A stretch of DNA of 64,000 nucleotides from Antilocapra americana. Its lineage: Eukaryota > Chordata > Mammalia > Artiodactyla > Antilocapridae. Numbering within the stretch: position 1 is the first letter of the stretch; every line of letters starts with the position of its first letter. A program made the position numbers and the translations under genes. The DNA is taken from the NCBI GenBank assembly GCA_007570785.1, contig ML660213.1, positions 151,183-215,182 on the forward strand, in the 5' to 3' direction. Below are positions 22,804 to 35,020 of this stretch, piece by piece. A model generated the notes under the pieces. It was given only the letters and a program-made list of their open reading frames with translations. It ran no database searches and was not told the origin of the DNA.

Positions 22804-23031
22804 CTGGGCTTCCCAGTTGGCATTAGTGGCAAAGAATCTGTCTACCAATGCAGGAGACATCAATGATGAGGGTTTGATCCCTGGGTCAGGAAAATCCCCT
22901 GGAGGAGTGCATGACAACCCACTCCAGTATTCTTGCCTGGAGAATCCTATGGACAGAGGAGCCTGGCAGGCTACAGTCCATGGGATTGCAGAGTGTCAGA
23001 CACAACTGGAGTGACTTAGCACACACACATC
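22804..23031 (+). mobile_element. Bov-tA SINE inserted in old L1
   Basis: Head GGGCTTCCCAGTTGGCATTA, box GGTTTGATCCCTGGGTCAGG, tail TTGCCTGGAGAATCCTATGG and an (AC)n end. Seven-base GTAGTGT copies flank it (22797-22803 and 23032-23038) as TSD, and the L1 resumes directly after it. Confidence 0.93.
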
Positions 23032-23038
23032 GTAGTGT

Positions 23039-23250
23039 GTACCTGTTAACTCCAGCATCCTAATTTATCTCTCTTGGCACCCCCCCCTCCCCGTTTCCAC
23101 TTTGGTAACTCTAAGTTTGTATTCTATATCAGCTGGTCTCTGTTTTGTAAATATATTCATTTGTATTATGTTTGAGATTTCACATAGAAGTGATATCACA
23201 TAATATTTGTCTTTGTCTGAATTGAGTGAAGAGCATTTGGACCTTAGTGG
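23039..23250 (-). mobile_element. Old L1 3'UTR, part 2
   Basis: GTACCTGTTAACTCCAGC, CTAATTTATCTCTCTTGG, CTTTGGTAACTCTAAGTTTG and AAGTGATATCACATAATA continue the old reversed L1. Confidence 0.8.
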
Positions 23251-23334
23251 ATGCCCATTCTATATATGTCCCTTTCATGAGTTAATTTTTTAATGCAATT
23301 AAGGCTAGAAACTGTATTAAATGAATGCCTGAAT

Positions 23335-23722
23335 CAGGTCAGGCTACCTGATAACAATATAAGATAGATTGAGTTGCTTAAACAGCAGACAGTTATTTTT
23401 CACAGGTTTGGATGCTGTGAACTATACTGCTAGTAGATTTGGTTCTTGCTCAGGATGAAGGTCCTCTTTGCCTTGCAGGCAGCCTCTATCCCCTAACCAT
23501 GTGTTCATATGCACTCTTATTTATGCATTCATGGAGATTTACTCTCACTCCCCCTGTACCTTTCTCCCTCTCCTTTAACCTTAAACCTGTTAAAGCCAGT
23601 TATGAAGACCACACTCACATGACCACATCTAAATGTAATTACCCCCAAATACCATCACAGTGGGGCTTAAGGCTTCTGCATATGAATTTTTGGAGAACAC
23701 AAACATTCAGTCCATAACAATA
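23335..23722 (-). mobile_element. MaLR-type solo LTR, reversed
   Basis: Read forward here: GTTGCTTAAACAGCAGACAG, TTCTTGCTCAGGATGAAGG, TTGCCTTGCAGGCAGCC, AAATACCATCACAGTGGGGC and ACAAACATTCAGTCCATAAC. This is the reverse complement of an MLT/MST-like LTR. No internal viral sequence is present. Subfamily not assigned. Confidence 0.65.
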
Positions 23723-23826
23723 AAAAAATAGTTTAAATAATGCTGTGTCAAAGGTTCTAAACCTGAATTTACCAAAATCAGTTCCTTCTTCCCATCCCTA
23801 TATCTCAATAGGGTTTATAAGTTATA

Positions 23827-25443
23827 GTTCAGTTCAGTTCAGTCGCTCAGTCGTGTCCAACTCTTTGTGGTCCCATGAATCGCAGCATGCCAGGACTCCC
23901 TGTCCATCACCAACTGCCAGAGTTTACCCAAAAAATCATGTCTGACATTGTTTCCCCATCTATTTGCCATGAAATGATGGGACTGGATGCCATGATCTTA
24001 GTTTTCTGAATATTGAGCTTTAAGCCAACTTCTTCACTCTCCTCTTTCACGTTCATCAAGAGGCTCTTTAGTTCCTCTTCACTTTCTGCCATAAGGGTGG
24101 TGTCATCTGCATATCTGAGGTTATTGATATTTCTCCCAGCAATCTTGACTGCAGCTTGTGCTTCCTCCAGCCCAGCATTTCTCATGATGTACTCTGCATA
24201 TAAGTTAAATAAGCAGGGTGACAATATACAGCCTTGATGTATTCCTTTTCCTATTTGGAACAGTCTGTTGTTCCATGTCGAGTTCTACCTGTTGCTTCCT
24301 GCATACAGGTTTCTCAAGAGACAGGTCAGGTGGTCTGGTATTCCATCTCTTTAAGAATTTTCCACAGTTTGTGGTGATCCATATAGTCAAAGGCTTTGGC
24401 ATAGCCAATAAAGCAGATATAGATGTTTTTTCTGGAATTCTCTTGCATTTTTGATGATCCAGCGAATGTTGCCAATTTGATCTCTGGTTCCTCTGCCTTT
24501 TCTAAAACCAGCTTGAACATCTGGAAGTTCACAGTTCATGTGTTGCTTAAGCCTGGCTGGGAGAATTTTGAGCATTACTTTACTAACGTGTGAGATGAGT
24601 GTAATTGTGTGGTAGTTTGCACATTCTTTGGCATTGCCTTTCTTTGGGACTGGAATGAAAACTGACCTCCTGCAGTCCCATGCCATTGCTGAGTTTTCCA
24701 AATTTGCTGGCATATTGAGTGTAACACTTTCACAGCATCATCTTTCAGGATTTGAAACAGCTCAGGTGGAATTCCATCATCTCCACTAACTTTGTTCATA
24801 GTGATGCTTCCTAAGGCCCACCTGACTTCACATTCTAGGATGTCTGGTTCTAGGTTAGTCATGAAGATCACCTGACTTAACTGGGTCATGAAGATCTTTT
24901 TTGTACAGTTCTTCTGTGTATTCTTGCCACCTCTTCTTAATATCTTCTGCTTCTGTCAGGTCCATACCATATCTGTCCTTTATGAGTCCATCTTTGCATG
25001 AAATGTTCCCTTGGTATCTCTAATTTTCTTGAAGAGATCACTAGTCTTTCCCATTCTTTTGTTTTCCTCTATTTTTTTTTGCATCGATTGCTGAGGAAGC
25101 CTTTCTTATCTCTCCTTGCTATTCTTTGGCAATCTGCATTTAGATGGGAATATCTTTCCTGTTCTCCTTTGCTTTTCACTTCTCTTTTTTTTCACAGCTA
25201 TTTGTAAGGCCTCCTCAGACAGCCATTTTGCTTTTTTTCATTTCTTTTCCATGGGAATGGTCTTGATCCCTGTCTTCTATAAAGTGTCACTAACCACCAT
25301 CCATAGTTCATCAGGCACTCTGTCTATCAGATCTAGTCCCTTAAATCTACTTCTCACTTCCACTGTATAATCATAAGGGATTTGATTTAGGTCATACCTG
25401 AATGGTCTAGTGGTTCTCCCTAGTTTCTTCAATTTAAGTCTGA
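23827..25443 (-). mobile_element. BovB LINE, 5'-truncated, with 3'UTR deletion
   Basis: Minus-strand BovB: the 3' end is at the left (GTTCAGTTCAGTTCAGTCGC) and the copy is truncated at the right after TTCAATTTAAGTCTGAA. Ten-base ATAAGTTATA repeats flank it (23817-23826 and 25444-25453). The reverse transcriptase is split into several frames (for example 23907-24224, 24387-24713 and 24575-24889), with the catalytic YADD motif kept near 24105. About 450-500 bp of 3'UTR is missing near 23945 compared with the copy at 56050. It is inactive. Confidence 0.95.
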
Positions 25444-25453
25444 ATAAGTTATA

Positions 25454-26209
25454 ATAAAATATGATTTATAATTTTTAAAAAACCAGCATAAACTAATAGA
25501 AGAGTGTACAATAAAGAAAACCTGGATTTTAGGGTTCATTCAGATACTTCATTTTTGTTTGCTTATTTTTTTTAATAGTCATCCTGATACTTACTCTATA
25601 CCTGGGCAAAGTACAGAGCATTTTTTTTGAAGTTTCCTCTATTTGTTCAATAAAGTAATAGCACTTATCTCAGAGTTTTTTGAGAAGGTTAAATAACTTC
25701 TCTGCTTAAAGATTTCTCAGAATCTAGTAGTTCCTCAATACTTATTAATCTCACTCAGCACAGTGGGATGTGCATAGCAGAACACTAGAAAGTCTTTCAT
25801 TCATATCCAAGCATGTACAGGCTTGACATCTCTACTTTCCAATCTCATTGTTACATACACTAAAAAGTTCGTGATTTCCTAAAATTAGTAAAGGGAGAAA
25901 ATAAAAACCAACTATATTCCATAATTTGGAGAAAAGCCAGTGTAATACTCAGTATTTTAATATCTAATTTTAGAAAGACATTCTGACATAAAGTTTCTTT
26001 GCTGCCAAAATGTATTTTAGTTTTCTTGAGTAAATACTTAGAATGTTCATATAATGGGTAGATATTTACCGTTATGAGATATTGACTGATTTCCAGATGG
26101 ATTGCCCCGTTTTCAGTCCCACGGTTGCAGATAGTCCTCTCCGAAGTCCTTTGATGTCAGTATTATCTTAATAGTCATTTATAATGACCATGTCAGGATT
26201 TGCACCCAA
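25454..26209. other. Unique stretch with possible MIR
   Basis: No gene. A weak MIR-like patch is at about 25615-25740 (CAATAAAGTAATAGCACTTA then TGAGAAGGTTAAATAA). Confidence 0.45.
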
Positions 26210-26215
26210 CCAGTT

Positions 26216-26410
26216 CAGGGTTCCCAAACCTCCAGGCCATAGACTGGTACCTCCTGTCAGATCATCAGTGGCATTAGATTAGAAACAAAGTACATAAGAA
26301 ATGTGATGTGCTTAAATCATCCTGAAACCATCCCCTCACCACCAGACTATGGAAAAATAGTCTTCCATGAAACCAGTCCCTGGTGCCAAAAAGGTTGGGG
26401 ACCACTTCTG
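26216..26410 (-). mobile_element. Small hAT-like non-autonomous element
   Basis: Ends CAGGGTTCCCAAACCTCCAG and AAGGTTGGGGACCACTTCTG are imperfect terminal inverted repeats. The interior has GACTGGTACC, GATCATCAGTGGCATTAGAT and AAACCAGTCCCTGGTGCC, as in a known MER-class hAT repeat with a large internal deletion. CCAGTT flanks both ends (26210-26215 and 26411-26416). Subfamily uncertain. Confidence 0.6.
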
Positions 26411-26416
26411 CCAGTT

Positions 26417-27589
26417 GCGTCCTTAAAAACTCTATCACACCAGTTCTCAGCAAGATCATTTTCATCCCATTCAGCATTTTGAGGAAGCAGAGATTAAAAG
26501 TGATTGAGAATATAATCTCTCGGCCATCTTCTGGAGCCTTCCGTTTCCCCTGGCAGCATCTATCTGCTTATGCATTAAACCACTCCTTTGCTACCCAGTC
26601 TCCAACTGTAATATTGGTTCATTTTTTTTTCACATTGTAAAGGAAGACTAATTCAGTTTCTTGGTTAAAAATGCTTACTTTTTCTGTTATGCTTTTGATG
26701 CTTCTCTTTGAGTCTCTAACAGCTTCTGAAATGATTCACATAGTCTCCTCACTTGAAAGAGGAAAATAATTTTTCCCTCCTATTTTCCTATTTTTTAGTG
26801 ATCAAGTCACAAATCTTGCAGTCTGATGTTCTCAACTTCTTAACTATCTTGGTTAGACAGTTTCTTTGAGTGTGATCACTTCTTTTCTCTACAGACTTAC
26901 AGTATATGCCTTGGCATGATAGAAGAGGCCAAAGTACAATTCAAGCAGCACAAACTGACTAGGACACTGGATATTTGCCATTATTTCTGAGTTAAATATA
27001 CCCTGTCAACCACTCTCCCTTCTCCTATAAACAAACTTGAAAATGTCTTCTAAGCTAAAGTAAAATTCAAATAACAAATAAATTCAGATTCTAAAAAAGT
27101 CAAGTATCTATTTGATATTGAACATCTTTAAGAAATAAGTTCAAATTGTTTCCTTGAAAACTTCAGTTTTTCAATTGTTTTAGCATGAAACCCATATTGA
27201 CATGGTACTGCATGTCCAAGGGTTAATACTGTGGTTCAGATACTCATTCTAGAAATACAGTATCATTACTAAAGTGACAGCTCTGACTCCCAAAGGACAG
27301 ATATCACTTAACTTTTAAAATGTTGCTCTTTATCAGGCACTAAACATTAGACTGAAGGCAGTATCAAGGCTATTGACAGCAGGTCTTGCTCCTCTATAGA
27401 AATAAAATAACTGGTTTGTATCTGAAAGATAAACTATATCATCAAAATTTTCAATGACATTGAGAAAGCTTTTGAAGTGATGGGATTGGGGTTTACTAAT
27501 ACAAAGGTAATAACTTTTGCTCAAAGTCCTAAAAACATAAATAAGAAAGTCACAAATATGTAGCACTTAAACTTCATCTAGCAATTTTA
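26417..27589. other. Unique stretch
   Basis: No recognised gene or repeat. Frames at 26383-26640 and 27333-27566 show no domains. Confidence 0.6.
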
Positions 27590-28765
27590 AAGCTGGCTTT
27601 AGAAAAGACAGAGGAACCAGAGATCAAATTGCCAACATCCGCCAGATCATTGAAAAAGTGAGAGAGTTCCAGATAAAAACATTTCATCTGCTTTATTGAC
27701 TATGCCAAAGCCTTGACTGTGTGGATCACCACAACCTATGCAAAATTCAGGAGATGGATATGCCAGACCACCTGACTTGTCTCCTGAGAAATCTGTATGC
27801 AGGTCAAGAAGCAACAGTTAGAACTGAACATGGAACAGCAGACTGGTTCCAAATCAGGAAAGGAGTGCATCAAGGCTGCATATCATCACCCTGCTTATTT
27901 AACTTATATGCAGAGTACATCATGAGAAATGCTAGGCTGGAAGAAGCACAAGCTGGAATCAAGATTGCCGAGACAAATATCAATAACCTCATATATGCAG
28001 ATGACACCACCCTTATGGCAGAAAGCAAAAAAGAGCTAAAGAGTCTCTTGATGAGAATGAAAGAAGAGAGTGAAAAAAGTTGGCTTAATATTCAACATTC
28101 TGAAAACTAAGATCGTGGCATCTGGTTCCATTACTTCATGGCAAATAGATCGGGAAACAACGGAAACCGTGAGAGAGTTTATTTTTGGGGGCTCCAAAAT
28201 CACTGCAAATGGTGACTGCAGTTATGAGATTAAAAGATGCTTGCTCCTTGGAAGAAAAGTTATGACCAACCTAGACAGCATATTAAAAATCAGAGACATT
28301 ACTTTGCCAACAAAGGTCCATCTAGTCAAAGCTGTGGTTTTTCCAGTAGTCATATATGGATGTGAAAGTTGAACTATAAAGAAAACTGAGCACGAAAGAA
28401 TTGATGCTTTTGAACCGTATTGGAGAAGACTCTTGACAGTCCCTTGAATTGCAAGCAGATCCAACCAGTCCATCATAAAGGAAATAAGTCCTGAATATTC
28501 ATTGGAAGCACTGATGCTGAAGCTCCAATACTTTGGCCACCTGATGTGAAGAACTGACTCACTTGAAAAGACCCTGATGCTGGACAAGATTGAAGGCAGA
28601 AGGAGAAGGAGATAAGAGAGGATGAGTTGGTTGGATAGCATCCCCAACTCAATGAACATGAGTTTGAGTAAGCTCTGGGAGTTGGTGATGGGCAGGGAAG
28701 CCTGGTATGCTGTAGTCCATGCAGTCACAAAGAATTGGACATGACTGAGAGACTGAACTAACTGA
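27590..28765 (+). mobile_element. BovB LINE, 5'-truncated, forward
   Basis: Begins within the reverse transcriptase (CTGGCTTTAGAAAAGACAGA) and ends in the 3' tail (GACTGAGAGACTGAACTAAC). The frame 27721-28110 encodes 129 residues with KGVHQGCISSPCLFNLYAEY and the catalytic YADD. A six-A run at 28073-28078, where other copies have five, shifts the frame into 28070-28372 (KIVASGSITSWQID, GGSKITANGDCSYEIKRCLL). The minus-strand frame at 28222-28776 is its shadow. Inactive. Confidence 0.95.
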
Positions 28766-29600
28766 CTGAAGCACATTTATAAAGTCAAGTAATTGTGAGA
28801 ACAAATCTATGAAATAGCCACCATTTTTTTTGTCCTGTTTCTAACTAAGGACCGAAGGCCAGGTGTCTCATACAGGATCATGTAGGTTGGGAATTTGAGT
28901 GCAAAATGCTTTCTGATCTCAATGTAAAATGATTAAGATCCAACTCCATAGGTTCCTCTTCATTCCTAGAAACTTTAACAAACTAAATTTTCTTGGAATG
29001 AAAACTAGAAAAATCATCAATTTTGAGAATATAGGTAATCATATCTTCGGTTCTTTTTCTACAATTTGGTTTTGAAATATGGACCTCACCATCTACAGAT
29101 AGGTCATTTGAGAGATTTTTTGTGTTTTCTCACAGAACAGAGTAGAAGCACATTTTTTTTTCTTGCTAATCTACCTGAAAAAAATTATGCTTTCACTTCA
29201 TCCTAAAGAAGAGTTTCCAAAATGAAAACTAATAAATAATACTTTTCATGTATATTTAGGTTCATATGTGGACAGAAAGGCTAAGTCATTCTGAGTCATT
29301 CAATATACTGGCCAATAGCCTATCTACCACTTCCCTAGTCAACTATGGCCCAATTGCCTGAAGAGTTTGTGATAATGGAGAAGTAGAATTTTAGTTATAA
29401 GTACTATTTGTCATATAAGTAGCCTTAGTGTTTACATATAAGTAGCCTTAGTGTTGTGAGCATTTGATAGACCTAAGCATTGGTCAGTATTTTTGGAAAA
29501 GAGGGTGAACCATCTGCCATTTGCCAAGGAAATTAAGTGGAGTTTGGATAGTGCATGACAAATTAGATGGGGCCTAAGGGTATTTCCTCTTTTTTCCAGC
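28766..29600. other. Unique stretch
   Basis: No gene. A short perfect direct repeat, ACATATAAGTAGCCTTAGTG type, occurs at about 29410-29455. Confidence 0.55.
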
Positions 29601-29785
29601 TGTGTAGGCTCTGATTTTGTGTATGATACTAGCTGTGTGACTTAGGAAAAATTCATCTTTCTGGGTCTAAGTTTCATCATCTGTAAAGTAGCATTACTAA
29701 TAATGCTTTCCTGATTAAAGATAATGGGAGGGTTAGAATGTCCATGTTGAAGTGCATTAGGTCTCACTCGTGGAAAGTCCTTAAT
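29601..29785 (+). mobile_element. MIR SINE
   Basis: ACTAGCTGTGTGACTTAGGA, TTTCTGGGTCTAAGTTTCAT and CATCTGTAAAGTAGCATTAC follow the conserved MIR core. An old mammalian tRNA-derived SINE. Confidence 0.75.
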
Positions 29786-29924
29786 ATAAGGTTAATTTTA
29801 ATTTATTTTTTAAAAATAGAAATTTATTCATCATCTATTTCCCATTATTTGACCTAATTCAGGGACAGTGAACTATAGAAAAATTATACAAATTATGTTT
29901 TTCAATCTAAAACCTACTGATAAC

Positions 29925-30040
29925 CAGATTTCTGACCTTTATCAAGTCACTCATTTCTCAGGGTTTGGTTTTAATTACTGGCAATGTGGCATCAGACTAA
30001 ATGACTTTAATCTCCTCTAGTACTAAAATTTTATGATTTT
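29925..30040 (+). mobile_element. MIR3-like SINE fragment
   Basis: ATCAAGTCACTCATTTCTCA, GGGTTTGGTTTTAATTACTG and GACTAAATGACTTTAATCTC, then TACTAAAATTTTATGATTTT, fit the 3' half of a MIR-type repeat. Confidence 0.55.
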
Positions 30041-30334
30041 TATTTACTGCATAAATTTTCACATAACTTAGTCACTCAGAATATTGGACACTAAAATCCT
30101 AAACATTATTCAAATAAAGCAGTGAATTTTCCATTGGGAAAAAAAATCCTTTTCTTATTTTAATAGTCCCATGGTCTCATTTTATTTTTGATTAAGTTAC
30201 ATATATTTTGTTACTATCCAAACATACTCTTTAATGGGTCTAATTATATGAGAGATTATGTTTTTAGCATAAATAAATAGATTAATTCATCACATCATAT
30301 AATTAAAGGACAGGTTGAAATAAAATTAAAACCA

Positions 30335-30840
30335 TATACACAATGGAATATTACTCAGCATTAAAAAAAAATTCATTTGAAGCAATTCTACTCAGATGGA
30401 CGAAACTGGAGCCCATTATCCAGAGTGAAGTAAGCCAGAAGCAAAAACAACAATACAATATATTAACACATGTATATGGAATTTAGAAAGACAGTAACGA
30501 GAACCCAACATGGGAGACAACAAAAGGAACGCAGATGTATAGAATAGACTCGTGGACTTTGTGGATGAGGGTAAGGGTGGGATGAGATGGGAGAAGGGAA
30601 TTGAAGCATGTTAATTGTCATGTGTCTAATCAATTGCCAGCCCAGGATTGATGCTCGGGACTGGTGCAGCGAGATTTCCCGGGGGGGNNNNNNNNNNNNN
30701 NNNNNNNNNNNNNNNNNNNNNNNNNNNNNNNNNNNNNNNNNNNNNNNNNNNNNNNNNNNNNNNNNNNNNNNNNNNNNNNNNNNNNNNATATCATGACAAT
30801 GTATGGCAAAAACAATAATAAAAAAAAAAGTAAAAAAAAA
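30335..30840 (+). mobile_element. Young 5'-truncated L1, containing the assembly gap
   Basis: L1 ORF2 end (ATGGAATATTACTCAGCATT) followed by 3'UTR (AGCCCAGGATTGATGCTCGG), a G-rich tract, 100 N, then TGACAATGTATGGCAAAAAC and poly(A). Thirteen-base AAAATTAAAACCA repeats lie at both ends (30322-30334 and 30841-30853), so both sides of the gap belong to one insertion. By eye it differs from the L1 at 42985-43339 at about 7 of 350 sites. Confidence 0.93.
30688..30787. other. Assembly gap, exactly 100 N
   Basis: A run of exactly 100 N, the usual placeholder for a gap of unknown size. It sits in the G-rich 3'UTR of an L1. In the sister copy the equivalent stretch (43340-43390) is 51 bp. Frames reported across it with X residues are meaningless. 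Confidence 0.97.
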
Positions 30841-30853
30841 AAAATTAAAACCA

Positions 30854-32170
30854 GTGAATTGTTAGTTCATCCTCACAATATAGATACAAAATGATACTTA
30901 GTATCTATTGTTATTACTAATACTCTCAATTTCTCTTTTACACACTACAGATAAAGTAAAATACTGCTGTTCATGATAAAAAATGTTATCAGTGAAAACT
31001 CAAATTCTTTCTTTTCAGCTGAAAATTTCAAGTGAATTTCTAACACTTGGTATAATTTCTCTCAGTTCCTTAAGTTCTACAATATTCATTATACATTGAA
31101 AGATGAATATATTCATGATAGGGTAGAATTTACTATACTTAAAAAGGGGACTCAAAATACTAACAGATTGGGCATTGTGATATGACTTTCAGTATATACT
31201 GCTTTAGAAACTTCGTCAGAGTTAAACACTAATATAAGAAAGATAATTTCTAGTATCTTCATTATGTCCATTTTCAAAACTAAAGTATCAGCTGAGTTGC
31301 TGACTTTCAGTATGAATGGTTAAGCACTTTGGTAAGTTTACGACCATTATAGTATATTGACTTGTATAATATATCTCTCAGTTCTTACCCCTTTGTGAAA
31401 CATTGATCACATTTTTAAAAACTCTAGAACCACAGCTTCTTTGTCTATAAAATGGAAATCATCGTATTTAGAGAAATTTTGAGACTAAATTAAATAATGT
31501 ATAAAAGTGCTGAGAAGTGCCTCATAGTCACTATATTTGATTTGAATGCTTTATTTTACAAGTAATACTTATTCTTTACTAGGAAATGGGTCTTGAAGAG
31601 ATGTTAAAATAAGGTTATTAAACTATAATTAATGTTCATATGCAAAATACTTCTGCTTAAAGTGTTCAAGGGTTAGAGGTATTAAGCCAACAAAAAAACC
31701 AAAATATATTAAAATAACTATAAAATTAGAGAGGTGTTGGATATTACTTCCATTTATAGTCTTATCTTTCACATTGTCTTCCACGTTTTAGTAATTTAAT
31801 AAATACAGAACTGATTTAAAGTGCTAAGAGCATTATCAAAATTCATTACATGGTAGAATTACATGGAGTTAGTTAAAGGCAGAGTTCAAGGCTCCAGCTA
31901 CATAGATTCCAATTCAGGACGTTTTGAGTAAATTCCAAATTAGGTGCTTTTTATCAGGAGTTCCATGACCCCTCATGATTTTGATATAATCTGCTCTAAG
32001 GGTACACTTTTATAACATAACACACTTTGATAATTCATTAAATATTTTCCCAGTACATATTCAAGAAGGAAAAACACATACAAGTTATGTATTGGAGATT
32101 TTTTTATTTTTGTTAGAGCTTATAATTTATTTTTATTTATTTATTTTTTTACCATTGTTTTCATATGTAA
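30854..32170. other. Unique AT-rich stretch with a MIR
   Basis: No gene. Apart from a MIR at 31398-31548 nothing is recognised. The end (32110-32160) is T-rich. Confidence 0.55.
31398..31548 (+). mobile_element. MIR SINE fragment
   Basis: CACAGCTTCTTTGTCTATAA, AATGGAAATCATCGTATTTA, AATTAAATAATGTATAAAAG and GCTGAGAAGTGCC follow MIR order. Confidence 0.65.
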
Positions 32171-33285
32171 TTTTATTTTTTTTTTTCTTTACATTATCGT
32201 GTTGGTTTTGCCATACATTGACTTGAATCCGCCATGGGTATACATGTGTTCCCCTTACAGAAACCCCCTTCCACCTCCCTCCCGATTCCATCTCTCTGGG
32301 TCATCCCGGTGCACCAGCCCTGAGCACCCTGTTTCAAGCATCAAACCTGGGCTGGTGATTGATTTAACATATGATAATTTACATGTTTCAATGCCATTCT
32401 CCCATAGCATCCCACCCTTGCCCTCTCCCATAGAGTCCAAAAGACTGTTCTATACATCTGCGTCTCTTTTGCTGTCTTGCATACAGGGTTATCATTACCT
32501 TCTTTCTAAATTCCATATATATGCATTAGTATACTGTATTGTTTTTCCTTCTGGCTTACTTCACTCTGTATAATAGACTCCAGTTTCATCCACCTCAGTA
32601 GAACTGATTCAAATTTTTCTTTTTAATGGCTGAGTAATATTCCATTGTGCATATGTACCATAGCTTTCTTATCCATTCCTCTGTTGATGGGCATCTAGGT
32701 TGCTTCCATGTCCTGGCTATTGTAAACAATGCGCAATGAACATTGGGGTACATGTGTCTCTTTCATTTCTGGTTTCCTCAGTGTGTATGCCCAGCAGTGG
32801 GATTGCTGGGTCATATGGCAGGACTATTTGCAGTTTTTTAAGGAATCTCCACACTGTTCTGCATAGTGGCTGTACTAGTTTTATCCCCACCAACAGTGTA
32901 AGAGGGTTCCCTTTTCTCCACATCCTCTCCAGCATTTATTGCTTGTAGACTTTTGGATGCCATCCATTCTGACTGGTGTAAAGTGGTACCTCATTGTGGT
33001 TTTGATTTGCATTTCTCTGATAATGAGTGATGTTGGGCATCTTTTCATGTGTTTGATAGCCATTTTTATGTCTTCTTTGGAGAAATGTCTGTTTAGTTCT
33101 TTGGCCCACTTTTTGATTGGGCCGTTTATTTTTCTGGAATGGAGCTGCAGGAGTTGCTTGTATATTTTTGAGATTAATTGTTTGTCCATTGCTTCATTTA
33201 CTGTTATTTTCTCCCATTCTGAAGGCTGTCTTTTCATCTTGCTTTTAGTTTCCTTTGTTGTGCAGAAACTTTTAATTTTAATTAG
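32171..33285 (-). mobile_element. L1 ORF2 3' part and 3'UTR, reversed
   Basis: A T-run at 32171-32190 is the reversed poly(A). Minus-strand translation gives [20 protein letters not shown] (33180-33240), then [15 protein letters not shown] and [18 protein letters not shown] (32760-32830), the ORF2 C-terminal part. The frames 32881-33312 and 32717-32935 overlap by a frameshift. The truncation point is near TTTAATTTTAATTAGG. Confidence 0.93.
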
Positions 33286-33289
33286 GAAT

Positions 33290-34850
33290 TTTTGATGGGG
33301 CAACTGTTTCATATAAGCATTAGTACAAATGAAACATAGTGGTATTGACTAAAATGTTAAGTCAATACCTCCTTAATCAACATATCATCAAGACCTTTAC
33401 TCAAAGATAAGTCACATAAAATATTACAAAGCAGTGCAAATTTGTAAGTGGATTACCTATAATTTGATGGTGATATGTCCTTGGGTACATGGATATAAAC
33501 ATATTGTCTGACCCAGGGCTTCTCATCTCTGGCCACATCGTATGATCAACTTGGGGTGCATTTAATATATTAATTACATGGGATCGTCACTGTGTATATA
33601 TTATCCTTCTAGAAAAATTTTTATAAAATACTGATTTATGTCAAATCCGACACTTAGCTTGTAAATCAACTCTTTTAGAGCAGAGTGGATTTGAGGAATT
33701 GGTACTGCCTCTAAAGTTCCTAAGAGAATTCCAGGGAGAGGCTAAAATGAGTAATATGCAAGAAGCATATGTATTCTGAGGTGTCCGCAGAAATTGGGTG
33801 GAAGTTGAGGACAGGTCTTAAGAACGGAAAAAACAAATTTTTAACCATCTCAGATAAAGATCAAGTCCTTTGACAATGAACTTGGAACCATCCATTAGGC
33901 CATGTGTCTTTCAAACAATTCATTCCATTTGTTACTTGTCAGGTTATTCATGTCTCCTAATAGTATTGTTATATTTTATCTAACTTTGTACCTTTATTTT
34001 AAAGGTATAAAGGTACAAATCCATGTGAAGAATTTGTAGGAAGTACAGGTGTCCTTAAGAATGCCCAATGTCACCAAGTTGTAAGTGGTAAAATTTCTAC
34101 TTTGAGCTCTATCCAACTTTAAGTCTGTGCTTCTTTTGTGAAGACTATAGTAAAGATATATATGAAGATTCCCCCAATAAGACAAGTAAGTCAGAGGGTA
34201 TTTATTCAGAGTTTTCCAAAGCATGGGGATCAGCCCCCATAATTTATATCTGTCAGATACTCAAAGGCAGGCAGTGGAGTAAGAAATATTTATAGTGGAA
34301 ACAAAAACGTCTGGCTTTCCAGGTTTGGTTGCTACAGGGGTTGTGGGCCATAGTTCTATTACCTTGTCATGTGTTGTCCCTGTATATATTCTATCAGTAA
34401 ACTAATAAAAATCACCTTTATCAGCATCTTAATAGACTCTGTCATTTGGGGGAGCTAAATGAATTCTTTAAGGTATTCATTATTTGCTCAAGAATGCCTG
34501 ATTGTATGTGCTTAAATCCTCTATATTATTGCTTAGAAATATACAGTGCACAGAGAAAATCAGGTTTACTTAGAAATTATATGGGTTGCAGAACAGTCTT
34601 ACTAAAGTATCTACTCTTTTTTTTCTTTTTAACTATACTTCCTATTATGAAAAGCCATTGGAGAATTGATTCAACATATGCAATGCATAATACATTGAAA
34701 TTCTATAAATATAGTTTTATTAGACTCTTATATCTTTTATGTTGAAAAGAGTGGGGTGGATGAGTAGAAGATAAAATTATTTTAAAGCATTATACGTTTT
34801 AGTTATGTAAGCAGAGACATGCTTTAATCTGGGCAGTTTTCACTTAATGG
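33290..34850. other. Unique stretch
   Basis: No gene. Around 33513-33600, CCAGGGCTTCTCATCTCTGG and CAACTTGGGGTGCATTTAAT weakly resemble a MER5-type hAT repeat. Confidence 0.45.
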
Positions 34851-34854
34851 CTTA

Positions 34855-35020
34855 TAAGCAGCTTTCTTGTTTTGTAAATAAAGTTTTATTTGAACATGGC
34901 TAGTCCATTTCTTTAGGTATTGTCTATGACTATGTCCATACAACTGTAAAACTGAACAGTTGTAACAGACACCATACATTCTGGAGCCTACATTTTTACT
35001 ATGTGAACATTTTACAGAAA
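34855..35020 (-). mobile_element. hAT-like repeat remnant
   Basis: TTTTGTAAATAAAGTTTTAT, GGTATTGTCTATGACTATG and CAGTTGTAACAGACACCATA follow a common mammalian hAT-type repeat related to the fragments at 21069 and 49332. Orientation is tentative. Confidence 0.55.

Noticed and set aside
28222..28776. 184-codon minus-strand frame
   Set aside because: Antisense shadow of the BovB 3' part. The same antisense frame recurs at other BovB copies (for example 56153-56686).
30608..30894. Frames containing X across the gap
   Set aside because: Artefacts of translating N bases.
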